From UBA7359 sp038142205 (GTDB lineage: Bacteria; Pseudomonadota; Gammaproteobacteria; Eutrophobiales; Eutrophobiaceae), in contig JAYQJO010000001.1 of the NCBI GenBank assembly GCA_038142205.1, positions 2,046,001 to 2,110,000 on the forward strand: a stretch of 64,000 nucleotides of DNA, written 5' to 3'. The translations under genes were made by a program, and so were the position numbers. The notes under the pieces were generated by a model. It worked only from the letters and a program-made list of their open reading frames with translations, had not been told where the DNA came from and ran no database searches. Below, one piece after another: positions 36,377-45,987 of the stretch (positions are counted from its first letter, which is position 1; each line of letters begins with the position of its first letter).

Positions 36377-37252
36377 CTATTGGCCAGTTTGTATTTCATT
36401 ATCTTCCTTCGTTTTCTTTTCCATACTTTCTTTTTCAAGATCAATAAAAATAGACACGCCCGGCGCCGCTTTTTGCATCCAGCCACGGACACGTTTAATC
36501 ATGACACCTTCCAGTTTCGTGAAATAATGATCTGCGCCTTCAATTTCCACCTGAATATAGTCCCGGTTTCCTCCTTTTTTTGCAGCAAGGCGCCTATCCG
36601 CCGCCTGATCTGTTGCTTTTTTATAATCGCGACTACCGTATATATCTAGGAAAGGAATATTCGATTTCTCAATTAAACCAAATATATCAATCGGTGGTTT
36701 AACAAAAGCATAGTCCTGAAGACCAATTGCAACCAAAGCAACAATTCTGCGACCATCCGCCTTTGCAAAATAGGATAAGGCACTAACCGCACCAAAACTA
36801 TGTCCTATTGCTACAATATTTCTAAACTTAAGTTCATGTAGGGCATTTATCGCCGCTTCTATACGCTCAACAGACCGGTCAAGCGTTTTCCCGTAATCCT
36901 CGATCTGATTTTCCGCTGCAATCACAGGAAGTTGAATGGAAAGCGTGGTCCAGCCGTATTCCGGTAAAGCCCTTCTTATTGGCGATATGGTCTGCGGCCA
37001 ATCAGCATGGGCACTCATACCATGCAAAATAATTGCGGCACCTATCGTTAGATCGCTAGTGTGTTTTTTTAGTATGGCCTGAAACTTTTCACCATTGGCG
37101 TCAAGCCACATTATTTCGCCATCTTTTAGTTCTTCCTCCAGTTTTTCACTGACCTGTAGTTCTCGTTCACGGTCCAGTGGAGCAGCATTCACCACAAAAG
37201 CTGAAAAAAGTAGCGGAAATAAAACAGTGTTTGCTAGAAAGTGCTTTGTCAT
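36377..37252 (-). CDS. DUF3530 secreted alpha/beta-hydrolase-like protein
   Basis: A 291-residue protein with a signal peptide (MTKHFLANTVLFPLLFSAFVVNA) and an alpha/beta-hydrolase fold. It has an oxyanion-side motif (IILHGMSAHADWPQT), a nucleophile elbow (IGHSFGAVSAL near residue 152) and a late histidine (EGADHYFTKLEG) matching the DUF3530 family. A Ser-Asp-His triad is plausible. The substrate is unknown. It is encoded alone. Confidence 0.87.
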   Translation of the reverse strand: MTKHFLANTVLFPLLFSAFVVNAAPLDRERELQVSEKLEEELKDGEIMWLDANGEKFQAILKKHTSDLTIGAAIILHGMSAHADWPQTISPIRRALPEYGWTTLSIQLPVIAAENQIEDYGKTLDRSVERIEAAINALHELKFRNIVAIGHSFGAVSALSYFAKADGRRIVALVAIGLQDYAFVKPPIDIFGLIEKSNIPFLDIYGSRDYKKATDQAADRRLAAKKGGNRDYIQVEIEGADHYFTKLEGVMIKRVRGWMQKAAPGVSIFIDLEKESMEKKTKEDNEIQTGQ

Positions 37253-37328
37253 ATCTTCTCTATTAAAACTCTTTTTGAATTAACATTGAAATACAGCAAC
37301 AAACAGGCCAAATAGTGACCTTGGCAAA

Positions 37329-37486
37329 CCTCTGTGTTGCACGATTTAGCGAAATGATCGCGCAGAAATGATGTGAGATTCAAGCACTCATTACCGAAAT
37401 CTTAGCAATAGCTCTAGTGCAGGGAACATATGCTGGAGTACCACATCAGGGTAAGTGAGACTTCGTCAAATCGTGCAACACAGAGG
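37329..37486. mobile_element. MITE-like element with perfect 19-bp terminal inverted repeats
   Basis: CCTCTGTGTTGCACGATTT at 37329-37347 has its exact reverse complement at 37468-37486. The similarity continues inward for several bases (AGCGAA against TTCGTC). The 158-bp unit holds no reading frame of note and sits in the 290-bp gap between the DUF3530 gene and rpe. This is the form of a small non-autonomous transposon. No clear target-site duplication is visible (AAA on the left, CTA on the right). Confidence 0.65.
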
Positions 37487-37542
37487 CTAATAAGGTAAAG
37501 TTCGCACTCTACCGGATATATGAAAACAAAAGAATTATTAAA

Positions 37543-38217
37543 ATGTTTGAACCAGTCATAGCACCTTCTATTCTATCTGCCGATATGGCCAGACTTGGCG
37601 AAGATACCGAAGCTGTTCTTGCAGCAGGCGCTGATTTTGTCCACGTCGATGTCATGGATAATCACTACGTACCGAACCTGACTTTTGGTCCGGTTATCGT
37701 TAAAGCACTACGCAACTATGGCGTCACTGCGCCGCTTGACGTGCACTTAATGATTAAACCGGTAGATCGCATTATTCCTGAATTTGCTGAAGCAGGTGCC
37801 AGCTACATCACTTTTCATCCGGAAGCATCAGAACACATCGATCGTTCACTTCAATTAATTCGTGATAATGGCTGTAAATCAGGTTTAGTTTTCAATCCGG
37901 CAACACCACTCGATTGCCTTGAGTATGTCATGGATAAAGTCGATATGATTTTATTGATGTCCGTTAACCCGGGCTTTGGTGGCCAATCCTTTATTACTTC
38001 TGCTCTGGATAAACTAAAAGCAGTACGCAAATTAATTGATGACTCTGGATATCAAATCCGCCTTGAAATAGACGGCGGCGTCAAAGTCGATAATATTCGT
38101 GAAATAGCCGAAGCAGGTGCTGATACGTTTGTTGCTGGCTCGGCAATATTTGGCAGCGATGATTACAAAGCAACAATGACTTCGATGCGAGAACAACTAT
38201 CTGCCGTAAATAGCTAG
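37543..38217 (+). CDS. rpe: Ribulose-phosphate 3-epimerase
   Basis: A 224-residue TIM-barrel enzyme that interconverts ribulose 5-phosphate and xylulose 5-phosphate. The signatures are APSILSADMARLGED at the start, HVDVMDNHYVPNLTFG with metal ligands, DVHLMIKPVD, MSVNPGFGGQSF and the EIDGGV phosphate-binding end. It heads rpe-gph-trpEGDC, a typical gammaproteobacterial arrangement. Confidence 0.97.
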   Translation: MFEPVIAPSILSADMARLGEDTEAVLAAGADFVHVDVMDNHYVPNLTFGPVIVKALRNYGVTAPLDVHLMIKPVDRIIPEFAEAGASYITFHPEASEHIDRSLQLIRDNGCKSGLVFNPATPLDCLEYVMDKVDMILLMSVNPGFGGQSFITSALDKLKAVRKLIDDSGYQIRLEIDGGVKVDNIREIAEAGADTFVAGSAIFGSDDYKATMTSMREQLSAVNS

Positions 38218-38245
38218 TACACGACTTAGCCATTTTTTATTTTAT

Positions 38246-38932
38246 ATGTCTATTAAAACACCTGAGCTGGCGTTACCCGAACTAGTATTACTTGATCTTG
38301 ATGGGACATTAATCGACTCAATTCCTGATCTGGCAAACGCTGTTAATAAAACATTATCAGAACTCTCTATCGACCAGCGTGAAATAAACAGTATCCGTAA
38401 CTGGGTGGGTAATGGCGCTGAAAAACTCCTGCATCGTGCGCTAAGTAACGACATTAACGGCGAAGCCGAGCCTGAACTGTTTAAAAAAGCATTGCCAAGA
38501 TTTATGAAAATCTACGAAGAAAATATGTGTGTCACAACAACATGTTATCCGGGCGTCGTCGAAGGTATTCATTTTCTAAAAGAACGAGGCGTTAAACTCG
38601 GCTGTGTTACAAATAAACCTGGTGCTTTTGTTAGCCCGATACTGGAAAAACTTGGTTTGTTAAACGATATGAATATTATTGTCGCTGGTGACACCTTGCC
38701 TAAAAAGAAACCGGATCCTTTGCCGCTTTTACACGCAGCATCCGTTCTGAAGACAGAGCCTAAAAAGTCCTTAATGATTGGTGACTCTGTTAGCGACGTA
38801 AAATCAGCGCGCGCAGCAGATTTCCAAATTGTTTGTGTCAGTTATGGTTATAATCACGGCAAAGATATTCGCGATAGCAAACCGGATGCTGTTGTTGACT
38901 CATTAGCAGAATTGTCGCAACTGTTTCACTAA
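38246..38932 (+). CDS. gph: Phosphoglycolate phosphatase
   Basis: HAD-superfamily hydrolase of 228 residues that removes phosphoglycolate. HAD motif I is LLDLDGTLIDS (nucleophile near residue 18), motif II is GCVTNKPGAF and motif IV is MIGDSVSDVKSARAADF. It lies between rpe and trpE, with only 5 nt to trpE. Confidence 0.95.
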   Translation: MSIKTPELALPELVLLDLDGTLIDSIPDLANAVNKTLSELSIDQREINSIRNWVGNGAEKLLHRALSNDINGEAEPELFKKALPRFMKIYEENMCVTTTCYPGVVEGIHFLKERGVKLGCVTNKPGAFVSPILEKLGLLNDMNIIVAGDTLPKKKPDPLPLLHAASVLKTEPKKSLMIGDSVSDVKSARAADFQIVCVSYGYNHGKDIRDSKPDAVVDSLAELSQLFH

Positions 38933-38937
38933 AAATT

Positions 38938-40415
38938 ATGATTAACGAAATCGAATTCAATCAACTTGCCAGTCAGGGCTATAACCGTATTCCTTTAATG
39001 CGTGAAGTATTAGCGGATCTCGATACGCCGTTAAGCACGTATATGAAACTGTGTGCAGCACCTTATTCTTATTTATTTGAATCAGTACAAGGCGGTGAAA
39101 AATGGGGCCGTTATTCCATTATTGGATTACCCGCGAAAAAATTATCACCGCTAACGATAAACAGATTGTCATTAAAGAAGAAGGTAACATCATTAATGAA
39201 TACGATGTTGATGATCCTTTAGCTGAAATTGAACGCTTACATAAAACCTATAAGGTTGCAGAAATAGAAGGCATGCCCCGTTTCAATGGTGGACTAGTTG
39301 GTTACTTTGGTTACGAAACGATCCGCTATATCGAACCACGTTTGACTAATAATGGTAAAGACGATCCTATTAGCTCACCTGATGTTCTATTAATGGTGTC
39401 AGATGAAGTTGTCGTATTCGACAATCTCAGCGGCAAACTCAATATTATTGTTCACGCCGATCCTGAAAGCGATAATGCTTTTCAAAAAGCGCAACAACGG
39501 CTTGATGAATTGGTTAAAACTCTGGCAACAAAACAAATCGAAAAACAGAATAGCAAAGGTTCAAGAACCGTTAACGAAAAAGACTTTGTTTCCGGTTTTA
39601 CTCAGGAAAACTATGAGGCCGGCGTTGATAAAATAAAAGATTACATTGTTGAAGGAGATTGCATGCAAGTCGTGCTATCACAACGACTGTCTATTCCATT
39701 TGAATCTGAACCAGTTGATCTGTATCGGGCATTACGTTGCCTGAACCCTTCACCTTATATGTATTTTCTTGATTTGGACGACTTTCAAATTGTCGGCTCT
39801 TCACCGGAAATACTGGTGCGACTAGAAGATGATATGGTAACTGTCCGCCCAATCGCCGGTACTCGTCCTCGTGGCAAAACAGAAGAAGAAGATATTGCAC
39901 TGGAAAAAGACTTATTGGCAGATCCAAAAGAGTTAGCCGAACATTTAATGCTGATTGATTTAGGTCGTAACGATACCGGTCGCGTTGCTGAGATGGGCAG
40001 TGTTCAACTAACCGACAAAATGATTATTGAACGCTACTCACATGTCATGCATATTGTTTCTAATGTCACCGGAAAATTAAAAGAGGGCATGAGCGCCATT
40101 GATGTTTTGCGTGCTACCTTCCCAGCCGGCACCGTATCAGGCGCACCAAAGATTCGGGCAATGGAAATTATTGATGAATTGGAACCGGTCAAACGTGGTG
40201 TTTATTCCGGCGCAGTCGGCTATTTGTCCTGGAATGGCAATATGGATACGGCGATTGCGATTCGTACCGCAGTAATTAAAGATAAAACATTGCATATACA
40301 GGCTGGCGCAGGCATTGTTTCTGATTCAGTACCCAGAAACGAATGGGACGAAACCATGAATAAAGGTCGTGCTATCTTCCGAGCAGTCAGTATGGCTGAA
40401 AAAGGCCTAGCATAA
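38938..40415 (+). pseudogene. trpE: Anthranilate synthase component I TrpE (apparent 1-nt frameshift)
   Basis: Makes anthranilate from chorismate with TrpG. The first 68 codons are in one frame, through FESVQGGEKWGRYSIIGLPA with the allosteric tryptophan region. The rest, from REKIITANDKQIVIKEEG on, is in another. The break is in an A6 run near 39140; seven A residues would give a continuous 492-residue protein of normal length. The catalytic domain is intact (IAGTRPRGKTEEED, SHVMHIVSNVTG, PAGTVSGAPKIRAMEI, QAGAGIVSDSVP). It is followed by trpG after 29 nt. Confidence 0.9.
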
Positions 40416-40444
40416 TTTAGGGCTTAAATAACTCAGGTATCACT

Positions 40445-41026
40445 ATGTTATTAATGATCGACAATTACGACTCTTTTACTTACAACCTGGTTCAGTATTT
40501 TGGTGAACTAGGTCAGGACGTACAAGTATTTCGTAATGATAAAATCAGCGTTGTAGAAATAGAAAAGCTAAAACCGGATCATATTGTTATCTCGCCCGGC
40601 CCATGTACGCCTAATGAAGCCGGTATATCCATTGATGTGATTAATAAATTTAAGGGGCAAGTTCCAATATTGGGCGTGTGCCTGGGACATCAGAGTATTG
40701 GTCAGGCATTTGGCGGCAAAATAGTTCATGCACATAATATTATGCACGGGAAAACATCCGATATTTATCATAACAACTCCGATATTTTTAAAGGTTTTGA
40801 AAACCCATATACCGCTACACGTTATCATTCACTGGTTATCGAAAAAGAATCATTACCCGATTGTTTTGAAATTACCGCATGGACCCAGACTAATGACGGT
40901 GAAATGGATGAAATCATGGGTATTAAGCATAAAGAACTCGCTATTTCAGGAGTACAGTTTCATCCTGAGTCGATTCTGACATCGTATGGTCATGAATTAT
41001 TGTCAAACTTTCTCAATAATAACTAA
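40445..41026 (+). CDS. trpG: Anthranilate/aminodeoxychorismate synthase glutamine amidotransferase
   Basis: A 193-residue class I glutamine amidotransferase that supplies ammonia to TrpE, and possibly also to PabB. The catalytic cysteine lies in GVCLGHQSIGQAFG and the His/Glu pair in GVQFHPESILT. It opens with MIDNYDSFTYNLVQYF. It is located between trpE and trpD, with 10 nt to trpD. Confidence 0.96.
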   Translation: MLLMIDNYDSFTYNLVQYFGELGQDVQVFRNDKISVVEIEKLKPDHIVISPGPCTPNEAGISIDVINKFKGQVPILGVCLGHQSIGQAFGGKIVHAHNIMHGKTSDIYHNNSDIFKGFENPYTATRYHSLVIEKESLPDCFEITAWTQTNDGEMDEIMGIKHKELAISGVQFHPESILTSYGHELLSNFLNNN

Positions 41027-41036
41027 TTAATTACCC

Positions 41037-42059
41037 ATGGATATACAAACAGCAATTAATGAAGTCATTATCGGTAATAACCTAAACCGCGCTGATATGA
41101 ACGCAGTAATGAAGACCATTATGCAGGGCGAGGCAACACCGGCTCAAATAGGTGGTTTATTGGTAGCACTGCGCTTAAAAGGTGAAAGCGTTGATGAAAT
41201 CACCGCTGCTGCTGAAGTCATGCGTGAATTGGCTGAGAAAGTAAATGTAGATAAAACGAATCTTGTTGATACCTGCGGTACAGGTGGTGATGGCGCTAAT
41301 ACATTTAATATTTCCACAACGTCTGCATTTGTTGTTGCCGCAGCAGGCGCAAAAGTAGCAAAACATGGTAATCGTTCTGTTTCAAGTAAATCTGGCAGTG
41401 CCGATGTATTGGAAGCAGCAGGTGTTAATCTCGAGTTAAATGCTGGGCAAGTTGAAAGCTGTATTGAAAATGTGGGTATCGGTTTTATGTTCGCACCAAT
41501 GCACCATAGTGCAATGAAAAATGCAATTGGCCCGCGTCGTGAACTAGGCATTCGTACTTTATTTAATGTACTTGGCCCATTAACCAATCCTGCGGGCGCG
41601 CCGAATCAGGTTATTGGTGTTTTTAGTAAAGACTGGTTATTACCATTAGCTGAAACATTACAGCAACTGGGTAGTGAACATGTATTGGTTGTTCATGCAG
41701 AAGACGGGCTGGATGAGATTAGTATCTCAGCAAAAACATCCGTTGCCGAATTAAAAGACGGGCAAATCAAAACCTACGATATCAGTCCAGTAGACTTTGG
41801 CATGACGCTTCAGGATATTTCTAAACTCGCTGTATCCGGTATTGACGATAGTTTAAATACAATGAAGTCTGTTTTGGATAATACGGATAGCGCTGCAAAA
41901 GATATTGTTTGCTTAAATGCCGGCGCAGCTATTTATGCTGCGGGTATAACAGACTCAATTTCGACAGGTATCACTAAAGCACAAGCAATTATTGAAGCTG
42001 GCGCAGCCAAAGAAAAACTGGAACAACTCATTCAACATAGCCAATCATTTAAAGCGTAA
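41037..42059 (+). CDS. trpD: Anthranilate phosphoribosyltransferase
   Basis: A 340-residue enzyme that transfers phosphoribose to anthranilate. It has the glycine-rich DTCGTGGDGANTFNIST motif, KHGNRSVSSKSGSADVLEA, and the second metal site region VHAEDGLDEIS. It is separated from trpC by 4 nt. Confidence 0.97.
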   Translation: MDIQTAINEVIIGNNLNRADMNAVMKTIMQGEATPAQIGGLLVALRLKGESVDEITAAAEVMRELAEKVNVDKTNLVDTCGTGGDGANTFNISTTSAFVVAAAGAKVAKHGNRSVSSKSGSADVLEAAGVNLELNAGQVESCIENVGIGFMFAPMHHSAMKNAIGPRRELGIRTLFNVLGPLTNPAGAPNQVIGVFSKDWLLPLAETLQQLGSEHVLVVHAEDGLDEISISAKTSVAELKDGQIKTYDISPVDFGMTLQDISKLAVSGIDDSLNTMKSVLDNTDSAAKDIVCLNAGAAIYAAGITDSISTGITKAQAIIEAGAAKEKLEQLIQHSQSFKA

Positions 42060-42063
42060 TACC

Positions 42064-42870
42064 ATGCAAGAAAATACACCGGACATTCTAAGAAACATAC
42101 TTAACTACAAAGCCGAGTATGTAGAACACGCAAAAAGAAAAATCTCTGCGAAAGAAATGCAACATCGCGCAGAAGACTGCGAGTCAAAATACGGATTTAC
42201 TAATGCCATTTTAAAAAGCATAGAAGAAGGCAAGCCGACAGTTATCGCAGAAATTAAAAAAGCATCGCCTAGTCGTGGCATTATCCGGGAAAACTTTAAA
42301 GCTGATGATATAGCAAAAAGTTATGCTGATGCTGGTGCCTGCTGTTTGTCTGTTTTAACTGATGTTGAATACTTCAAAGGTTCTAATGATTATTTAAAAC
42401 AGGCTCGTGCAGTTTGTGAATTACCTATCTTACGTAAAGATTTCATGATAGACCCTTATCAGGTTTATGAAGCTAAGGTTATTGGGGCAGATTGCATTTT
42501 AATTATTGTCTCAGCCTTATCCGATATGCAAATGCAAGATCTGGTTGGCACAGCAAGTGAAATAGGGCTTGATGTACTTGTCGAAGTGCATGATCGACTT
42601 GAGCTTGAACGCGGTATGATGCTGCGTACACCATTAATTGGTATAAACAATCGAAATTTACATACATTTGAGACTAGCCTTGATACGACGTTGGGACTGT
42701 TAACCGATGTTTTCCACGATCGTACTGTCATCACAGAAAGCGGTATACATACACAAGATGACGTAAAATTAATGCGAAAAAATAATGTTAATGCTTTTCT
42801 TGTTGGCGAAGCTTTTATGAAAGCAGAAGATCCAGGGAAAGAGTTAAAGAATTTATTTTTTAATGATTAA
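42064..42870 (+). CDS. trpC: Indole-3-glycerol phosphate synthase
   Basis: Monofunctional TrpC of 268 residues with the TIM-barrel signatures AEIKKASPSRGIIRENF, LSVLTDVEYFKGS, LRKDFMIDPYQVYEA, GINNRNLHTFE and ITESGI. The ATG at 42064 is chosen since it follows the trpD stop and gives the usual N-terminus. An upstream in-frame ATG lies within trpD. trpF, trpB and trpA are not in this block. Confidence 0.96.
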   Translation: MQENTPDILRNILNYKAEYVEHAKRKISAKEMQHRAEDCESKYGFTNAILKSIEEGKPTVIAEIKKASPSRGIIRENFKADDIAKSYADAGACCLSVLTDVEYFKGSNDYLKQARAVCELPILRKDFMIDPYQVYEAKVIGADCILIIVSALSDMQMQDLVGTASEIGLDVLVEVHDRLELERGMMLRTPLIGINNRNLHTFETSLDTTLGLLTDVFHDRTVITESGIHTQDDVKLMRKNNVNAFLVGEAFMKAEDPGKELKNLFFND

Positions 42871-42910
42871 AAGATAATTTATTCTTAAGTGCACATTAGG
42901 AGTTACATTT

Positions 42911-43063
42911 GTGTTTACCCGTTGTATGGATATAACTTTTAGTTTAATCCTCTCTATATTGCTGATTAATACTGCACTAGCTGATTCAGATAAACTTGAG
43001 CTGGAAGGCTTTAAAAACTCTAAGTCTGCCGTACATGACCCACGCTTAAATATTCTTTATTAA
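42911..43063 (+). CDS. Small secreted peptide
   Basis: A 50-codon gene starting at GTG, preceded by AGGAG 8 nt upstream. An ATG five codons in is the alternative start. The product has a signal peptide (MDITFSLILSILLINTALA) with a good cleavage site before DSDKLELEGFKNSK, leaving a 26-residue mature peptide that ends in HDPRLNILY. It lies between trpC and the exonuclease gene on the same strand. No family is recognised. The ribosome site plus intact signal sequence support a real gene. Confidence 0.6.
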   Translation: MFTRCMDITFSLILSILLINTALADSDKLELEGFKNSKSAVHDPRLNILY

Positions 43064-43075
43064 ATAATTCAACTT

Positions 43076-43783
43076 ATGAGAAATAAATACTGTGGCTTCG
43101 ACATAGAAACAGCGAAAATTCTTCCTGATAATTTTGGCGATCTACATGATCATCGTCCGCTCGGAATTAGTTGTGCCGCGTTTTGGTGTGAAGATGAAGA
43201 CAATGCTGAGGTTTTTTATAGCAAGGATTCTAATGGTAATGCTGCCTATAAAATGAGTGTTGAAGATTTATCAATATTTATTGATCGGCTTATTGAAAAA
43301 AACAAACAAGGCTATGACATCGTTACGCATAATGGATTAGGTTTTGATTTTGATATTCTCGCTGAAGAATCAGGCAGAGACGAAGACTGTCGCAGACTCG
43401 CTTTAAATCATACTGATATGATGTTCCATTTTTTTTGTGGCAAAGGTTTTGTCATTGGACTTAATGCTGCTGCTAAGTCAATCGGTATCAGTAAGCCTGC
43501 TAATGTCGATGGCTCTGTTGCACCACAATTATGGAAACAAGGTGAATATCAGACAGTGCTTGATTATGTTGCACAGGATTGTCGTTTAACGCTAGATGTT
43601 GCCATAACAAGTGAAAAGAATAAAAAAATCACCTGGGTTACACGTAAAGGCTCAACAGCATACTTTGCAATCCCGAATGGCTGGTTAAATGTTAAAGAGG
43701 CGATGGAGTTACCTTTACCCGATACATCCTGGATGGATAATGCCTGGGAAAGATCAAAATTTAGCGGCTGGTTAGATCAATAA
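43076..43783 (+). CDS. DEDD-family 3'-5' exonuclease-like protein
   Basis: A 235-residue protein with the RNase H-like exonuclease fold. Exo I is FDIET with Asp9 and Glu11, Exo II is in THNGLGFDFDILAEE, and Exo III is YVAQDCRLTLD near residue 165 (Y-x3-D, DEDDy type). It resembles stand-alone exonucleases rather than a polymerase proofreading domain. It is 12 nt after the small peptide gene. The substrate is unknown. Confidence 0.8.
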   Translation: MRNKYCGFDIETAKILPDNFGDLHDHRPLGISCAAFWCEDEDNAEVFYSKDSNGNAAYKMSVEDLSIFIDRLIEKNKQGYDIVTHNGLGFDFDILAEESGRDEDCRRLALNHTDMMFHFFCGKGFVIGLNAAAKSIGISKPANVDGSVAPQLWKQGEYQTVLDYVAQDCRLTLDVAITSEKNKKITWVTRKGSTAYFAIPNGWLNVKEAMELPLPDTSWMDNAWERSKFSGWLDQ

Positions 43784-43800
43784 TCAAAGCAGCTTAAGAT

Positions 43801-44217
43801 TTATTCATTGGCGAACAACTGTAGAGGATTTTTAAACGACTTAAATTCAAGTGCATTGCCGCTCGGATCAAGAATAAACAAAGTTACCTGCTCGCCCACT
43901 TCTCCTTTAAACCGCGTTGTTGGTTTGATTAAATAATTTACACCTTTCCTATTTAAACGCTCAGTAAACTCGTGCCATGCATCCCACTCAAGCACTAAAC
44001 CAAAATGTCTTGAAGGAATAGTCTCACCATCAACAGGATTAGTCGTAACATTATCCATATCATCAACTAAATGTGCTGAAATTTGATGGCCAAAGAAATT
44101 AAAATCAATCCAGCGTTTAGCCTCGCGACCAACAGTACAGCCTAGAACATCAATATAGAATGCTCGAGTCGCTTCTATATCATTTACGGGAAAAGCAAGG
44201 TGAAATGGAAAGAGCAT
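43801..44217 (-). CDS. VOC-family (glyoxalase/bleomycin-resistance fold) protein
   Basis: A 138-residue vicinal-oxygen-chelate protein with FHLAFPVNDIEATRAFYIDVLGC at the start (first metal histidine) and FILDPSGNALEFKSF at the end (metal glutamate). A central loop (WIDFNFFGHQISAHL) gives a further histidine. Members may be dioxygenases or lactoylglutathione lyase-like; the reaction here cannot be assigned. It is convergent with the exonuclease gene. Confidence 0.85.
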   Translation of the reverse strand: MLFPFHLAFPVNDIEATRAFYIDVLGCTVGREAKRWIDFNFFGHQISAHLVDDMDNVTTNPVDGETIPSRHFGLVLEWDAWHEFTERLNRKGVNYLIKPTTRFKGEVGEQVTLFILDPSGNALEFKSFKNPLQLFANE

Positions 44218-44253
44218 TATGTTAACGAAAGAAAGCCTCTTTAATAAAGCTTC

Positions 44254-45345
44254 TTAAACATTAAACCTGAACAAGATGACATCCCCATCAACAACAACAT
44301 ATTCCTTACCTTCAGAACGCCATTTTCCCGCTTCTTTGGCACCTTGTTCACCTTCACAGGAAATATAGTCATCAAAGGCAACCACTTCAGCACGAATAAA
44401 ACCACGTTCAAAATCAGTATGAATAACTGCTGCCGCTTTTGGTGCCGTCGCACCAATAGAGACTGTCCATGCACGTACCTCTTTTGGACCAGCAGTGAAA
44501 TAGGTTTGCAAACTTAATAACTTATAACCAGCACGGATAATACGGTTTAAACCCGGTTCTTCCATACCCAAAGCATCAAGAAATTCTGCTTTTTCGCCAT
44601 CTTCCAGTTGCGATACTTCTGCTTCTATCGCAGCACAAACGGAAATTAATTGAGCGCCTTCTTTATCTGCTAGTGCCTGTAATTTTTCCAGCCACGGATT
44701 AGATTGCAAACCGTCTTCCTCAACATTGGCAATATATAAAGTCGGCTTAAGCGTTAACAGTTGTAAATGTTTAATTGCATCCAGATCATCTTCGGATAAC
44801 TCCATAGCACGTACAGGTAAACCTTGATCCAGATGCGCCATGATAGATTCGTATAATTCCTGTTCTTTTTTAGCGTCTTTATTGCCACTGCGGCCTAACT
44901 TGACTGCTTTTTGCAGGGCTTTATTAACACTTTCCTGATCAGCTAAACAGAGTTCGGTATTAATCACATCTATATCCGAAATGGGATCAACCTTACCGGC
45001 AACATGAACAATATTGTCGTCATCAAAGCAACGTACAACTTGTGCTATCGCATGAGTTTCACGAATGTTTGCTAAAAACTTGTTACCTAAACCCTCGCCT
45101 TTCGAAGCGCCTTCTACCAAACCGGCAATATCAACAAACTCCATTGTTGTTGGCACGACATTTTGTGGATTCACAATTTCTGCTAATTGATCCAACCTTG
45201 AGTCAGGCATAGCAACGACACCAACATGAGGGTCGATAGTACAAAAAGGATAATTCTCAGCGTCAATAGCAGAGTTGGTTAATGCATTAAAAAGTGTTGA
45301 TTTACCAACATTCGGCAAACCGACAATGCCACATTTGAATCCCAT
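44254..45345 (-). CDS. ychF: YchF, redox-responsive translation ATPase
   Basis: Obg-family ATPase of 363 residues that binds the ribosome and affects catalase/oxidative stress response. It opens MGFKCGIVGLPNVGKSTLFN with the P-loop, has the DIAGLVEGASKGEGLGNKFL switch, and ends with the TGS-like domain (TAGPKEVRAWTV, FERGFIRAEVVAFDDY). It follows pth by 20 nt, the standard order. Confidence 0.97.
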   Translation of the reverse strand: MGFKCGIVGLPNVGKSTLFNALTNSAIDAENYPFCTIDPHVGVVAMPDSRLDQLAEIVNPQNVVPTTMEFVDIAGLVEGASKGEGLGNKFLANIRETHAIAQVVRCFDDDNIVHVAGKVDPISDIDVINTELCLADQESVNKALQKAVKLGRSGNKDAKKEQELYESIMAHLDQGLPVRAMELSEDDLDAIKHLQLLTLKPTLYIANVEEDGLQSNPWLEKLQALADKEGAQLISVCAAIEAEVSQLEDGEKAEFLDALGMEEPGLNRIIRAGYKLLSLQTYFTAGPKEVRAWTVSIGATAPKAAAVIHTDFERGFIRAEVVAFDDYISCEGEQGAKEAGKWRSEGKEYVVVDGDVILFRFNV

Positions 45346-45365
45346 AAATTTTTACCGTTATAAAA

Positions 45366-45953
45366 TTATGTTTTATTTTTATTGTTGATCTCTGTCATCA
45401 ACTTATTCAGTTTATTTCCGAAAAATTCATCGCTCTTTTCAACTGATAATGAAAAAGAATCTATAATCATCTCTTCCTCTTTTGCAGGAGCACGACCAAG
45501 AACAAAAGGGACAACTTTATCTTTACAACCGGGATGACCAACACCAATTCTTAAACGCATGAAATCTTTATTTCCAGTTCGCTGAATAATATCGCGCAAA
45601 CCATTATGTCCACCATGACCGCCGCCTTCTTTTAAACGTGTTGTACCGGGTGGTAAGTCAATTTCGTCATGCGCAACCAGAACTTGATCAATGGGTATTT
45701 TGTAATAGCTGCAAAGTGCTTGCACAGAATATCCACTTTCATTCATGAAGGTTTGAGGCTTACAAATCCAGCAATCAATTGAACTACTCTGATAACGACA
45801 AAGTTCAGATTGCGATTTTTTATCCAAAGAAAAAGTTAAGGAAAGTTTATTGGCTAATGCATCGACAAACCAGAAACCAGCATTATGTCGAGTCATTAAA
45901 TAATCGGGGCCTGGATTACCCAGGCCCACGATCAATTTTACTGGAAGAGACAT
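45366..45953 (-). CDS. pth: Peptidyl-tRNA hydrolase
   Basis: A 195-residue hydrolase that recycles peptidyl-tRNA released from stalled ribosomes. It has the conserved VGLGNPGPDYLMTRHNAGFW start with catalytic histidine, KPQTFMNESGYSV, and HDEIDLPPGTTRLKEGGGHGGHNGLRDI. It is downstream of rplY by 34 nt. Confidence 0.97.
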   Translation of the reverse strand: MSLPVKLIVGLGNPGPDYLMTRHNAGFWFVDALANKLSLTFSLDKKSQSELCRYQSSSIDCWICKPQTFMNESGYSVQALCSYYKIPIDQVLVAHDEIDLPPGTTRLKEGGGHGGHNGLRDIIQRTGNKDFMRLRIGVGHPGCKDKVVPFVLGRAPAKEEEMIIDSFSLSVEKSDEFFGNKLNKLMTEINNKNKT

Positions 45954-45987
45954 CGTCTAATTACTTAGTCTGATGCCAGGAAAGCAA

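Noticed and set aside
38933..38940. Trp attenuator before trpE
   Set aside because: trpE starts only 5 nt after gph, leaving no room for a leader peptide and hairpins.
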